A DNA stretch of 64,000 bases from Mycobacterium gallinarum (GCF_010726765.1 NZ_AP022601.1:5084001-5148000), one strand, 5' to 3'. Numbered from the stretch's first letter, positions 1-9,172 are shown. A program made the numbers and translations. The notes: a model not told the origin generated them from the sequence alone.

Positions 1-1219
1 TCAAGTCCCAGATCTGAACATCGGATCCGCCGGCCAGTTCGGCAACGTCCTCATCGATCTCCAACAGACAGTTCGCCGACGCGAGCCAGCGCAGGTGGTG
101 CGATGCGGGCGGTCCGTAACTGGTGACCGTGCCCGCAACCGAATCGAACACGCCGCGCCGGAATTGGCGCTTCCCCCGCGGTGACGTGAGGTCCTCGATC
201 AGGACGGCGGAACGCCGCGGCCGATCGGGATGCGGCAGCCCCATCGCACTTCGCACCGGAGCACGCAGGAACACCTCGAAAGACACCAGCGCGCTGACCG
301 GGTTGCCCGGCAGCGTGATGATCGGCGTGCCGTCCACGACGCCCGAGCCCTGTGGCATGCCGGGCTGCATCGCGACCTTGACGAACTCCACCTCGCCGGC
401 CAGGCCCGATGTCGCCTGCCCTCCGGCTCCGAGCGCGTCCTTGACGACCTCATATGCGCCGGCGCTCACCCCGCCGGTCGTGATGATGAGGTCGGCGTCG
501 CTCCTGTGACGGATCAGCGCGTCACGAAACGCGGCGACGTCGTCTCCGGTCGTCGGTGACGCCACCACCTCGGCCCCGGCCTCGCGCAGCGCCGCGGCCA
601 GCATCACCGCGTTGGATTCGTAGATCTGACCCGGCTGCAGCGGCGTGCCGGGCGGTACGAGTTCCGATCCGGTCGACATCACCAGCACCCGTTGCCGAGG
701 AATGACCGTCAGCTCACCCAATCCGAGCGCGGCGGCCAACCCCACCGCCGCGGGGGTGACGACCTGCCCTGCCCGCAGCACGGTGGTGCCCGAGGTGACG
801 TCCTCGCCCGCGCGTCGAATGTGTTGGCCGAGTTTGGCACTCGCACGGATCTCCACGGTGTCGGTCGCGGCGTTGGTGGCCTCAACAGGCACCACAGCGG
901 TAGCGCCCTGCGGCAGCGGTGCGCCGGTCATGATCCGGTGTGCGGTCCCCGATGTGAGTGTGAGCGGGTCGGTGCGGCCGGCCGGGATGTCCTCGGCGAC
1001 GGGCAGCAGCACGGGCTGCGCCGCCGTGGCGGTCGAGACGTCCTCGGCCACAACGGCATAGCCGTCCATTGCGGAGTTGTCGAAACCGGGCAGCGACAGC
1101 GGCGCCACCACATCGTCGGCCAGGACCAGCCCCAGCGAGTCGGCGAGCGCGACGGCGATCGGCGTCCGGCGGCGGATCAGGCCAGCGACGACACGCTGAT
1201 GTTCCTCGACGGACCGCAT
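1..1219 (-). CDS. moeA2: Molybdopterin molybdenumtransferase MoeA (3' end beyond window)
   Basis: MoeA inserts molybdate into adenylylated molybdopterin in the last step of molybdenum cofactor synthesis, in the cytosol. The reverse-strand frame from the ATG at 1219 gives 406 codons with the MoeA signatures DNSAMDGYA near residue 46, TTGGVSAG in the MoCF domain, and LPGNPVSALVSFEVF. The frame is still open at base 1 and the next codon starts with A, so the stop lies just outside the window. MoeA proteins are about 400 residues, so very little is missing. The upstream dehydrogenase's TGA overlaps this ATG by one base (TGATG), which suggests translational coupling. Position next to an SDR and near groEL2 matches moeA2 of M. 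tuberculosis. Confidence 0.92.
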   Translation of the reverse strand, partial: MRSVEEHQRVVAGLIRRRTPIAVALADSLGLVLADDVVAPLSLPGFDNSAMDGYAVVAEDVSTATAAQPVLLPVAEDIPAGRTDPLTLTSGTAHRIMTGAPLPQGATAVVPVEATNAATDTVEIRASAKLGQHIRRAGEDVTSGTTVLRAGQVVTPAAVGLAAALGLGELTVIPRQRVLVMSTGSELVPPGTPLQPGQIYESNAVMLAAALREAGAEVVASPTTGDDVAAFRDALIRHRSDADLIITTGGVSAGAYEVVKDALGAGGQATSGLAGEVEFVKVAMQPGMPQGSGVVDGTPIITLPGNPVSALVSFEVFLRAPVRSAMGLPHPDRPRRSAVLIEDLTSPRGKRQFRRGVFDSVAGTVTSYGPPASHHLRWLASANCLLEIDEDVAELAGGSDVQIWDL

Positions 1220-2130
1220 CAGACTCCGAAGGTCACGCCGGTCAGTTCCTCGGAGACCGTCCACAACCGACGCTGAATGGCCTCGTCGTGTGACTGTGCG
1301 CTCGAGGCAACCACTTTGGGATTTCCCTTGGCCTCGCCGATGCCGTCGGGACCGTAATACTGGCCGCCCTGTGCACCCGGATCGGTGGCCGCGCGAAGGG
1401 TCGGCAACGCCCCCATCTCGGCGGGTTGGGCCACGACCTTCCACAGCGAATCCGGGATGAAGCCCGGCAGGTGCCGCATGAGTTCGGTGTCGGAGAAACC
1501 AGGGTGCGCGGCGAGGGCCACGGTCGGGGCGCCCTTCGCCGCGAGACGACGCTGCAGCTCGTAGGTGAACATCAGGTTGGCGAGTTTGGACTGGCCGTAG
1601 GCCTTGACGCGGTTGTAACTGTGCTCCCAGTTCAGGTCGTCGAAACGGATCTTGGCCATGATCCGGTGACCGACGCTACTGACCGTCACCACGCGGGAGC
1701 CGTCGACTCCGATCAGGTTGTCGAGCAGCAGACCGGTGAGCGCGAAGTGGCCGAGGTGGTTGGTGCCGAATTGCATTTCGAAGCCGTCGCTGGTGGCTTC
1801 GCGGGTCGGCACGTACATCACCCCCGCGTTGTTGATCAGCAGGTCGATGCGCGGATAGGCCGACCGCATGACCTCGGCGGCCTTGCGGGTGTTGTCCAGC
1901 GACGACAGGTCGAGTTCCTGCAGGGCGACCTGGGCATTGGGATGTGTCCGCTGGATGCGCCCGAGGGCCTCGTTGCCCTTGTCGAGGTTGCGCACCGCCA
2001 TGACGACCTGCGCACCCTTGCCGGCGAGGAGAGCCGCCGTGTCGTATCCGAGGCCGCTGTTCGCGCCGGTGACGATCGCGACGCGACCGGATTGATCGGG
2101 TATGTCGGCCGCGGTCCATTTGGCACCCAT
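1219..2130 (-). CDS. Short-chain dehydrogenase/reductase, Rv0439c-like
   Basis: A 303-residue classical SDR with the Rossmann motif TGANSGLG near residue 21, NNAGVM, the serine region TVSSVGH, and the catalytic YGQSK pair. It is predicted to be a cytosolic NAD(P)-dependent oxidoreductase, and the substrate cannot be told. It resembles the retinol-dehydrogenase-like SDRs of actinobacteria. TATGTT (reverse complement of 2137-2142) lies 6 bases before the ATG, as in leaderless transcripts, and moeA2 follows with a one-base overlap. A close paralogue lies at 9860-10786; more than half of the aligned residues look identical by eye. Confidence 0.88.
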   Translation of the reverse strand: MGAKWTAADIPDQSGRVAIVTGANSGLGYDTAALLAGKGAQVVMAVRNLDKGNEALGRIQRTHPNAQVALQELDLSSLDNTRKAAEVMRSAYPRIDLLINNAGVMYVPTREATSDGFEMQFGTNHLGHFALTGLLLDNLIGVDGSRVVTVSSVGHRIMAKIRFDDLNWEHSYNRVKAYGQSKLANLMFTYELQRRLAAKGAPTVALAAHPGFSDTELMRHLPGFIPDSLWKVVAQPAEMGALPTLRAATDPGAQGGQYYGPDGIGEAKGNPKVVASSAQSHDEAIQRRLWTVSEELTGVTFGV

Positions 2131-2136
2131 GCGATC

Positions 2137-2177
2137 AACATACTGAAGCCCTGCTGCCTTGCGCCGCCGGTTACTTT
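2137..2177. promoter_or_regulatory. Divergent leaderless-type promoters
   Basis: The 53-base gap between the SDR and the Ddn-like gene holds two TANNNT hexamers facing outward. TATGTT on the minus strand (2137-2142) is 6 bases from the ATG at 2130, and TACTTT on the plus strand (2172-2177) is 6 bases from the ATG at 2184. That spacing puts transcription start at or beside both start codons. No Shine-Dalgarno sequence fits in either leader. Confidence 0.55.
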
Positions 2178-2183
2178 CGTTCT

Positions 2184-2657
2184 ATGCGAGTGGTTGCGGT
2201 GATCATCGGCACGCTGTTCGGTGCGGTCCTGGTGTTGTTGGGGCTGCTGGTGGCAGGCATGCGTTGGCAGGTCACCCCGGTGGTGAACACGGTGCGACGA
2301 ATGAACCGCTGGTTGACGAATCCGCGGGTGATGCGCACGGCGGGCAGCGCGGGAACGCAGACGTCGGTCATCGAGCACATCGGACGTCGTTCGGCCAAGA
2401 CCCATGAGACACCGGTCGACATCATCGAGACCACAACCCGGCTTCTCATCGCGCTGCCTTACGGCGCGCGCACCGACTGGCTGCGCAATGTGCTGGCCGC
2501 CGGTTCCGCCACCGTCGTGTCCGGCGGAGAGCGCATCCCGGTAGTACGGCCGGCCGTCGTGGCGACCGCCGATGTCGAGGAGTTGATCCCGGCGCGGACG
2601 CTGCGGACGTTGCGGCTGTTCGGGGTGAGCCAGTGTCTGAGTCTCGAGAAATCGTGA
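2184..2657 (+). CDS. Ddn-like nitroreductase/F420H2-dependent quinone reductase family protein
   Basis: A 157-residue protein with one N-terminal hydrophobic segment (residues 3-24) followed by the small split-barrel pattern of the deazaflavin-dependent nitroreductase (DUF385) family, including TPVDIIETTTRLLIALPYG and a WLRNVLAAG-type segment. Family members use reduced F420 to reduce quinones or nitro compounds, often at the membrane. The fold assignment rests on sequence pattern; F420 use is inferred. It reads away from the SDR gene and is followed closely by a PH-domain gene. A TACTTT hexamer 6 bases before the ATG suggests a leaderless transcript. Confidence 0.7.
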   Translation: MRVVAVIIGTLFGAVLVLLGLLVAGMRWQVTPVVNTVRRMNRWLTNPRVMRTAGSAGTQTSVIEHIGRRSAKTHETPVDIIETTTRLLIALPYGARTDWLRNVLAAGSATVVSGGERIPVVRPAVVATADVEELIPARTLRTLRLFGVSQCLSLEKS

Positions 2658-2661
2658 CCTC

Positions 2662-3153
2662 GTGAACGTGCTGACCATGAGGGATCCCGCGAATCCGCCG
2701 AGTCGCAAGGCGCCGCTGGTGTGGGCGCTCGGCGCGCTGATTCCGTGGGCCTTGTTGGCACTCGCCCAGCTGGTGTGGTTCGTCGTCGACCACCGCACGT
2801 GGTGGGTGCATGCAGTCGCCGCGGCGGTCACGGCGATTTGTGTCCTCCTGTTCGTTGTCGTGGTTCCCATGTGGCGCTTCCGAGTTCATCGCTGGGACGT
2901 CACTCCCGAGGCGGTGTACACGCGCTCGGGGTGGCTTGTGCAGGAGCGCCGCATCGCGCCGGTATCGCGGGTGCAGACCGTCGACACCGAACGCGGACCC
3001 CTGGACCGGCTGTTCGGGCTCGCGAACGTGACCGTGACGACGGCGTCGTCGGCCGGTGCGGTGCGCATCGTGGCCCTGGATGTCGATGTCGCGGACCGCG
3101 TCGTCGCCCAACTCACCGACATCGCGGCGATCGGGGCCGAGGACGCGACGTGA
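2662..3153 (+). CDS. Membrane-anchored bacterial PH domain protein (YdbS-like)
   Basis: A 163-residue protein with two membrane segments (about residues 20-42 and 50-74), then a bacterial PH domain (bPH_2, formerly DUF304) with VTPEAVYTRSGWLVQERR and the RVQTVDTERGPLDRLFG pattern typical of YdbS. The GTG at 2662 is used here; GTG 2668 and ATG 2677 are also in frame. It overlaps the next gene through GTGA. The pair corresponds to the YdbS-YdbT arrangement seen in many Gram-positive bacteria, where the partners are thought to act together at the membrane. The exact role is unknown. Confidence 0.8.
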   Translation: MNVLTMRDPANPPSRKAPLVWALGALIPWALLALAQLVWFVVDHRTWWVHAVAAAVTAICVLLFVVVVPMWRFRVHRWDVTPEAVYTRSGWLVQERRIAPVSRVQTVDTERGPLDRLFGLANVTVTTASSAGAVRIVALDVDVADRVVAQLTDIAAIGAEDAT

Positions 3154-4604
3154 ATTCCCCGACCGGCGCCGAGTGGAGTCGGCTGAGCGCCCGCATGCTG
3201 CTGGTGCACCCCGTTCACGAAGTGCTGCGCCAGATCCCGGTGATCATCGGGACGGTCGTGCTGGGCTCTGCCACCGGCAATCCGATGTATGCGGTCGCCG
3301 TTCTGGTGGTCACGGTGGGTATCGGGCTCGCACGTTGGTTCACCACGAGCTACCGCATCGGCCCCGGCGAGGTGCAGCTGCGCAAGGGGATTGTGCAGCG
3401 CAAAGTTCTTTCGATGCCGCGCAACAGGATTCGTTCGGTGTCCACCGACGCGAGGTTGCTGCACCGGCTGCTCGACCTGACCGTGGTACGGGTCAGCACC
3501 GGGCAGGAAGCAATGGGAGACAGTGTTTTCGCGCTCGACGCGGTCGCTGCCGCGGAAGCGCCGAGGCTGCGCGCCATGCTGCTGGCCGGATCGTTGGCAG
3601 TCGATGAGCATCAGGGCGCCACGCCGGGTAGCGTGCTCGCGCGTTGGCACCCGTCGTGGCTGCGGTACAGCCCGCTGAGCTTCACCGGCCTGGCGATGAT
3701 CGCGGCCGCCGTCGGAATCGCATATCAGGTGGGAGCAGCTGCGGCGCTGCGGGATTCGCGGATCGAGCAGTCGGGCGCGGCCATCGCTGATCGCTTCGGC
3801 GTAGCAGCCGCCATCGCCGCAGGCGCGGTCGTGGTGCTCGTCGCGTCCGTCGTGCTGTCGGTCGCGCAGTCCCTGCTGAGCTACGCGAACCTCGACCTGC
3901 GCCGCGACGCCGACGTCCTGCACCTCAAGCACGGGCTGCTGCGGGTGCGGGAGCACACGTTCGACATGCGCAGGCTACGGGGCGGAACGCTGCGGGAACC
4001 GCTGCTGGTCAGGCTGTTTGGCGGTGCCCGTCTCGATGCGGTGATGACGGGTGTCGGCGGCGCGGGCGAAGCGTCGATGCTGTTGCCGCCGTGTCCGAGG
4101 TCGACCGCGCAGACGGTCCTGGGCGATTTGATCGCGCGACCCGACGCGGTCACCGGCACGCTGCGCCGCCACGGGCCCGCCGCGACCCGCAGACGCTGGA
4201 CCCGTGCGCTGGCGTGTCCTGCGATCGTCGCTGTCGTCCTGGTGGTCGTGCTGGTGCCGGTCTGGGTATGGGTGGCATGGGCGGTGCTCACCGTGTGCTG
4301 TGCGCTGCTCGCCCTGGACCGGTCGCGGTCGCTCGGGCATCTGGTGAGCGACGGCTGGTTGGTCGCGCGCACGGGGAGCCTGCAGCGCAGGCGTGACTGC
4401 ATCGCGGCGCCCGGCATCATCGGATGGACGGTGCGCCAAACCTTCATGCAGCGCCGGGCCGGTGTCGCCACGCTGATCGCCGCGACCGCGGCGGGCGTCA
4501 AGCACTATCAGGTGATCGACATACCGGCCGGGCTGGCGTGGACGATCGTCGGCGAAGCGTCCCCGTGGGTCGCCGACACCAGGTGGGCGCGCTCCGGCGA
4601 ATAG
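3150..4604 (+). CDS. Multi-PH-domain membrane protein (YdbT-like)
   Basis: The GTG at 3150 overlaps the upstream stop (GTGA) and gives 484 residues. The N-terminal part has two membrane segments and a bPH_2 domain (YRIGPGEVQLRKGIVQRK through RIRSVSTDARLLHRLL). A second hydrophobic pair and PH-like repeat follow around residues 165-310 (LRRDADVLHLKHGLLRVRE). A third pair of membrane helices near 350-390 precedes a last PH-like stretch (DGWLVARTGSLQRRRD). This repeated helix-pair/PH design is that of YdbT. Longer upstream readings of the frame run through the previous gene and are rejected. Confidence 0.8.
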   Translation: MNSPTGAEWSRLSARMLLVHPVHEVLRQIPVIIGTVVLGSATGNPMYAVAVLVVTVGIGLARWFTTSYRIGPGEVQLRKGIVQRKVLSMPRNRIRSVSTDARLLHRLLDLTVVRVSTGQEAMGDSVFALDAVAAAEAPRLRAMLLAGSLAVDEHQGATPGSVLARWHPSWLRYSPLSFTGLAMIAAAVGIAYQVGAAAALRDSRIEQSGAAIADRFGVAAAIAAGAVVVLVASVVLSVAQSLLSYANLDLRRDADVLHLKHGLLRVREHTFDMRRLRGGTLREPLLVRLFGGARLDAVMTGVGGAGEASMLLPPCPRSTAQTVLGDLIARPDAVTGTLRRHGPAATRRRWTRALACPAIVAVVLVVVLVPVWVWVAWAVLTVCCALLALDRSRSLGHLVSDGWLVARTGSLQRRRDCIAAPGIIGWTVRQTFMQRRAGVATLIAATAAGVKHYQVIDIPAGLAWTIVGEASPWVADTRWARSGE

Positions 4605-4651
4605 GGGTGGGTCCGACTTGCGCTGAGACGATCGCCGTTTACTGTCGGGCA

Positions 4652-5467
4652 ATGGCAATCGGTGGTGTGTTGTTCGACATCGACGGCGTCCTGGTGACGT
4701 CGTGGAAGCCGATCGCCGGTGCCGCGGAGACGCTGCGGGCCCTCGCCGACCATCAGGTCGCCTGCTCGTACCTGACCAACACCACGACCAGGACGCGGGC
4801 GCAGATCGCCGAATTGCTCAACGACGCCGGGATGGCCGTGCGCGCCGACGAGGTGATCACTGCCGCTGTGCTGACCGCCGAGTACGTCCGCCACAACTTC
4901 CCCGATGCGCGATGTTTCCTCGTCAACAGCGGGCAGATTGCCGAGGACATGCCCGGTATCGATATCGAGTACTCGAGCGACTTCAGCGGACCCACTGCAC
5001 CGGAGCGCCCCGACGTGGTGATTCTCGGCGGGGCGGGACCGGAGTACAGCCATCTGACGCTGTCGTGGGTCTACGACTGGATGGCTCAGGGGGTTCCGGT
5101 GGTGGCGATGCACCGCAGCACGGTGTGGACGACGACCGATGGTTTGCGCGTGGATACCGGCATGTACCTGATCGGTATGGAGCAGACCTCCGGCCGGAAA
5201 GCGACTGCGGTCGGAAAGCCTGCGCCAGAGGGATTCCTTGCCGCCGCAAGCCGACTCGGCGTCGACCCCGACGAGATGTACATGATCGGCGACGACCTCA
5301 ACAACGACGTGCTGCCCGCACAGGTCGTCGGCATGTCCGGAGTGTTGGTGCGCACCGGCAAGTTTCGTCAGGACACGCTCGACCGGTGGGCGGCCGATGA
5401 GTTCGCGATGCAACCCAACCACGTCATCGACTCGGTCGCGGACCTACCGCAGTTGCTGGGGCTGTAG
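4652..5467 (+). CDS. HAD-superfamily IIA hydrolase, NagD/LHPP type
   Basis: A 271-residue HAD phosphatase with the nucleophile motif FDIDGVL (Asp9, Asp11), a TNTT motif II, the lysine motif VGKPAPEGF, and the acidic MIGDDLNND motif IV. The long segment between motifs II and III is a C2 cap, as in NagD and LHPP-like enzymes. It should remove phosphate from a small metabolite; the substrate is unknown. TACTGT at 4640-4645 is 6 bases before the ATG, indicating a leaderless message. Larger readings of this frame start inside the upstream gene and are not supported. Confidence 0.85.
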   Translation: MAIGGVLFDIDGVLVTSWKPIAGAAETLRALADHQVACSYLTNTTTRTRAQIAELLNDAGMAVRADEVITAAVLTAEYVRHNFPDARCFLVNSGQIAEDMPGIDIEYSSDFSGPTAPERPDVVILGGAGPEYSHLTLSWVYDWMAQGVPVVAMHRSTVWTTTDGLRVDTGMYLIGMEQTSGRKATAVGKPAPEGFLAAASRLGVDPDEMYMIGDDLNNDVLPAQVVGMSGVLVRTGKFRQDTLDRWAADEFAMQPNHVIDSVADLPQLLGL

Positions 5468-5469
5468 CG

Positions 5470-5751
5470 TTGCCGGAGCCGGGGATCTGGGTGCGCGTCG
5501 AACGGATGCTGTTCGATCGCGGCATCAACACATTCCTGGAGCTCGCGTTGTGGATCGCGTTGATGTACATCGTGATCGGCGTCGGCTACACGATTTTTCA
5601 CATCGAGCTGATGGGTCAGCTGCAGCAAGCGCTCACGGGTGCGTTCCCGATTTTCTCCGACATCGCAGCGCTGGTGGTGATGGTCATCGCCTGGCCGTTC
5701 CTGTGGGTCACGTCCTTTCTCTGCGGTGTCGCGGGCTGCGGTCTGTTCTGA
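5470..5751 (+). CDS. Small membrane protein of unknown function
   Basis: A 93-residue protein beginning with TTG two bases after the HAD gene's stop. It has two clear hydrophobic helices (about 23-45 and 63-85) separated by a short polar stretch and ends in a Cys-containing tail. No motif is recognised. The tight spacing suggests cotranscription with the HAD gene. The weak TTG start and lack of family assignment keep confidence moderate. Confidence 0.5.
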   Translation: MPEPGIWVRVERMLFDRGINTFLELALWIALMYIVIGVGYTIFHIELMGQLQQALTGAFPIFSDIAALVVMVIAWPFLWVTSFLCGVAGCGLF

Positions 5752-5787
5752 CGGTGAGTTTTGGCGGCCGTGGCGGTCGGTACGCAT

Positions 5788-6291
5788 ATGACCGATCAAC
5801 ACGTGAACGCCGTCACGACCGTCAACGCGCCCGCCGAAGTGGTCTTCGACGTGCTGGCCGACCCGTCGACACACCCGGCGATCGACGGCACCGGATGGGT
5901 GCGCGACGCACTCGATCCCCAGCGTCTGACCGACGTGGGCCAGATTTTCCGGATGGCGATGTATCACGACAACCACCCCGAAAAGGATTACGAGATGGCC
6001 AACCGGGTCGAGGTGATCGACCCCCCGCGGGCCCTCGCCTGGCAGCCCGGGCAGGGCCCGGACCAGCGCGGATACCTGATGGGTGGCAACGAGCTCGCAT
6101 TTGGCGGGTGGATCTGGCGCTACGATCTCGAAGCGGACGGGCCTGGCCGGACGCGGGTGACGTTGACCTACGACTGGTCGGGGGTGCCGCCGCAAATGCG
6201 CGACATCGAGTTCCCGCCGTTCGAGGTCGACCACTTGGACAACTCGCTGAAGAACCTGGCCCGGCTGGCCGAGCGCCGTATCGTTAGCTGA
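5788..6291 (+). CDS. SRPBCC (START/Bet v 1-like) family protein
   Basis: A protein of 167 residues with an SRPBCC ligand-binding pattern: the opening strand VNAVTTVNAPAEVVFDVLAD, a central NRVEVIDPPRALAWQPG, and the closing amphipathic helix HLDNSLKNLARLAERR. Such proteins bind hydrophobic ligands or act as cyclases or aromatases; no substrate can be inferred. The ATG at 5788 fits the usual domain start. A TTG at 5761 with a GGTGAG ribosome site just upstream would add nine residues and cannot be excluded. Confidence 0.75.
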   Translation: MTDQHVNAVTTVNAPAEVVFDVLADPSTHPAIDGTGWVRDALDPQRLTDVGQIFRMAMYHDNHPEKDYEMANRVEVIDPPRALAWQPGQGPDQRGYLMGGNELAFGGWIWRYDLEADGPGRTRVTLTYDWSGVPPQMRDIEFPPFEVDHLDNSLKNLARLAERRIVS

Positions 6292-6322
6292 CGTCACTTC
6301 ACGCTGATGGGTAGGACAGCCG

Positions 6323-7456
6323 ATGCCGCAGAGAGGCCCAGTGTTTGGTCTTCTCGGACCGTTGCAAATGACGGTCGACGACACCGTGGTGCCGATCGGC
6401 ACGCCGAAACAGCGAGCGGTGCTGGCGTCGCTGGTGATGAACCGTAATCGGCCGGTGGCAGCGGATTCCCTGATCAACGCCGTCTGGGGTGAGGATGCCC
6501 CAGCCGAAGCGCGCGCGAGCCTGCACGCCTACGTGTCCAATCTGCGTCGGCTCCTCGGATCGGTCGGTGTGGACGGGCGGAGCATGCTCGAGAAGGTCTC
6601 GCCGGGATACCGGCTCAACATCGACGAGTTGAGCGTCGACCTGGGGAGGTTCATCCGCGAGCGGAACGCGGGCGTCCAGGCCGCGACGGCCGGCCGGTTC
6701 GACAAGGCGAGCAGTCACTATTCGAACGCGTTGGCCCAGTGGCGCGGTGACGTGCTCGAAGACCTGCGGGCTTTCGACTTCGTCTCGGTTTTCGCCACGG
6801 CCATGACCGACGAGAAGATCGCCACCCACATCGCCCTCGCCGAATCCGAGATCGCTTGCGGGCGCGCGAAGCTGATCACGGGGGAGCTGGAGCGGCTGGT
6901 CGCCGAACATCCCTTCCGCGAGCCGGCCTGGGAGCAGCTGATGATCGCGTACTACGTCTCGGCGCGACAGTCGGATGCCCTCGACGCGTATCAGCGCCTG
7001 AAGACCGTGCTGGCCGACGAGCTCGGAATCGACCCGAGCCGGGCGCTGCGCGACCTGCATGAGCGGATCCTGCGGCAGGAGCCGATGGACGCCAAACCCC
7101 CGCCCGACACCACACTCGCGGGTACGTTCATCAGCCTGGCCAACCGCACCGCCATCAACACCGGCAAGGAGCGTGCCCAACTGCGGGCGGCTACCGGTGA
7201 GTGCTATCCGGTGAAGGGTGTGGCCACCAGGATCGGGCGACGATCGGACAACGACATCGCCCTCAACGATCCGAGGGTCAGTCGCCACCACGCCGTGATC
7301 ATCGACACGGGTACCAGTTTCGTGCTCATCGATGCGCGCTCGGCCAACGGCGTCGAGCTGGACCACAAGCGAATTCGCGGCAGCGCCCCGCTCAGTGACG
7401 GGTGCCATGTACGCATCGGCGAAAGCGATTTCCGCTTCGAGCTGTCGCCCCGGTAA
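6323..7456 (+). CDS. EmbR-like transcriptional regulator (winged helix, BTAD, FHA)
   Basis: A 377-residue regulator with three parts. Residues 5-95 form an OmpR-type winged helix (FGLLGPLQM, DSLINAVWGE), residues about 100-250 a bacterial transcriptional activation domain, and residues about 285-375 a forkhead-associated domain with GRRSDNDIALND, VSRHHAVI and SANGVELD. This is the layout of EmbR, whose FHA domain binds phosphothreonine after phosphorylation by a Ser/Thr kinase such as PknH. No kinase gene is adjacent. Its stop abuts the convergent helicase stop with no bases between. It is EmbR-like rather than proven EmbR, since no emb genes are nearby. Confidence 0.85.
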   Translation: MPQRGPVFGLLGPLQMTVDDTVVPIGTPKQRAVLASLVMNRNRPVAADSLINAVWGEDAPAEARASLHAYVSNLRRLLGSVGVDGRSMLEKVSPGYRLNIDELSVDLGRFIRERNAGVQAATAGRFDKASSHYSNALAQWRGDVLEDLRAFDFVSVFATAMTDEKIATHIALAESEIACGRAKLITGELERLVAEHPFREPAWEQLMIAYYVSARQSDALDAYQRLKTVLADELGIDPSRALRDLHERILRQEPMDAKPPPDTTLAGTFISLANRTAINTGKERAQLRAATGECYPVKGVATRIGRRSDNDIALNDPRVSRHHAVIIDTGTSFVLIDARSANGVELDHKRIRGSAPLSDGCHVRIGESDFRFELSPR

Positions 7457-9172
7457 TCAGAGGGTGCGGACCGCCTCGATACGGGCGAGCAGATGGCCGG
7501 TCGTCGCCGCCGCCATCGGCGGGCCGCCACAGATTCTGCGCAACTCGTTGTGGATCCACCCGTGCGGCTTCCCGGTGCGGTGGTGCGCGATCGATACCAG
7601 TGCGTTGAGTTCGCGGCGAAGCTCGCGCAACTGTCCGTGCTTCGAGGGGCGGAAATTCAGAGGAGAAGCCGTGCTCGAATCAATGTCGCCGGCTGCGCGG
7701 CTCCGGCGGTCGAGCTGCTCCTCCTGCCGGCGCCGCAACAGATCGCGCATCTGTTCGGCGTCGAGCAGGCCGGGGATGCCGAGATAGTCGGCCTCCTCCT
7801 CACTGCCGGCCGGCGTCGCCGTGCCGAATGAGGACCCATCGAAGATCACCTGATCGAGCTCCGCGTCGGCGCCCAGCATCTCGAAGCCGTTGTCCAGTTC
7901 GGTGGACTCGTCTTTCTGCTTCTCGGCGTCTGCGAGCAGATCGTCGTCGAGGCCATCCGACTCGCGGTCCGGCTTGCCGAGCACGTGATTGCGCTGCGCC
8001 TCCATCTCGCTGGCGAGGAGCAACAGGTTGGGCACCGAGGGAAGGAAGACGCTGGCTGTCTCGCCGGGCCGACGTGACCGGACGAACCGACCGATCACCT
8101 GCGCGAAGAACAGCGGCGTCGACGCGCTCGTCGCATAGACCCCGACCGCCAGCCGTGGTACGTCCACGCCCTCGGACACCATCCGCACCGCGACCAACCA
8201 GCGGCTGGTGCCCTTTGCGAAGGCGGAGATGCGGTCGGAAGAACCCTTGTCGTCCGACAGCACGACCGTGGGTACCTCACCGGTGATCCGGGTCAGGAGT
8301 TCGGCGTACGCCCGCGCCGCCGTTTGGTCGGAGGCGATGATCATGCCGCCGGCGTCGGGCACGTGCTGACGCTTCTGCTGTAGGCGTTTGTCGGCGGCCG
8401 CGATCACGGCGGGCATCCACTCACCGGCGGGGTTGAGTGCGGTGCGCCAGGCCCGCGCCGTCTGCTCCGCGTTGAGCGGCTCGCCGAGGCGCGCCGAGTG
8501 CTCTTCGCCGGCGCTGTCGCGCCATCGCGACTCACTCGAGTAGGCCATGAAAACCACGGGGCGGACGACTCCGTCAGCCAACGCGTCGCTGTAGCCGTAG
8601 GTGTGGTCGGCCTGCGAGCGCAACAGGCCGTCGGCGCCGCGCTCGTAGTTGATGAAGGGGATCGGGCTGTCGTCGCTGCGGAACGGCGTGCCGGTCAGCG
8701 ACAGCCGTCGCGTGGCGTCGCCGAACGCCTCGCGGATCGCCTCACCCCAACTCTTCGCGTCGCCGCCGTGGTGGATCTCGTCGAATATGACGAGTGTGCG
8801 GCGATTCTCGGTTCGTACGCGATGGCGCGACGGATGCTTGGCGACCTGGGCGTAGGTGACGACGACACCGTGGTACTCCGACGACGTCTGTGCTGAGGAG
8901 TTGGAGAACTTCGGGTCGAGCGCGATGCCGACACCGGCGGCGGCCATCGCCCACTGAATCTTGAGGTGCTCGGTCGGCACGACGACGGTGATCTGGTCGA
9001 CGACGCGCTCGGAAAGAAGTTCTCCGGCGATCCGCAGGGCAAACGCCGTCTTGCCCGCCCCCGGTGTGGCGACCGCCAGGAAATCACGCGGCGCAGCGGT
9101 GAGATACCGCACCAATGCCCGACGCTGCCAGCCCCGCAAAGCCTGGGTGTCGGGCGCTGCATAAGCCCGCAC
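7457..9172 (-). CDS. DEAD/DEAH-family superfamily 2 helicase
   Basis: A 571-residue SF2 helicase. Walker A is TPGAGKTAF with Lys41, motif II is FDEIHHGG, motif III is SLTGTPFR, and the C-terminal RecA-like domain has the VSEGVDVPRL and QVIGRFVRSRRPGE motifs IV-VI. An acidic linker follows around residue 420, and the tail is polar. It probably unwinds or translocates on nucleic acid. No nuclease or methylase partner lies beside it, so a restriction role is not supported. The GTG start is favoured by an AAGGAG ribosome site 7 bases upstream. Codon use looks like the neighbours. Confidence 0.85.
   Translation of the reverse strand: MRAYAAPDTQALRGWQRRALVRYLTAAPRDFLAVATPGAGKTAFALRIAGELLSERVVDQITVVVPTEHLKIQWAMAAAGVGIALDPKFSNSSAQTSSEYHGVVVTYAQVAKHPSRHRVRTENRRTLVIFDEIHHGGDAKSWGEAIREAFGDATRRLSLTGTPFRSDDSPIPFINYERGADGLLRSQADHTYGYSDALADGVVRPVVFMAYSSESRWRDSAGEEHSARLGEPLNAEQTARAWRTALNPAGEWMPAVIAAADKRLQQKRQHVPDAGGMIIASDQTAARAYAELLTRITGEVPTVVLSDDKGSSDRISAFAKGTSRWLVAVRMVSEGVDVPRLAVGVYATSASTPLFFAQVIGRFVRSRRPGETASVFLPSVPNLLLLASEMEAQRNHVLGKPDRESDGLDDDLLADAEKQKDESTELDNGFEMLGADAELDQVIFDGSSFGTATPAGSEEEADYLGIPGLLDAEQMRDLLRRRQEEQLDRRSRAAGDIDSSTASPLNFRPSKHGQLRELRRELNALVSIAHHRTGKPHGWIHNELRRICGGPPMAAATTGHLLARIEAVRTL

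Noticed and set aside
7457..9172. Helicase as part of a phage or restriction defence locus
   Set aside because: No nuclease, methylase or other defence gene is adjacent; base composition looks like the surroundings.
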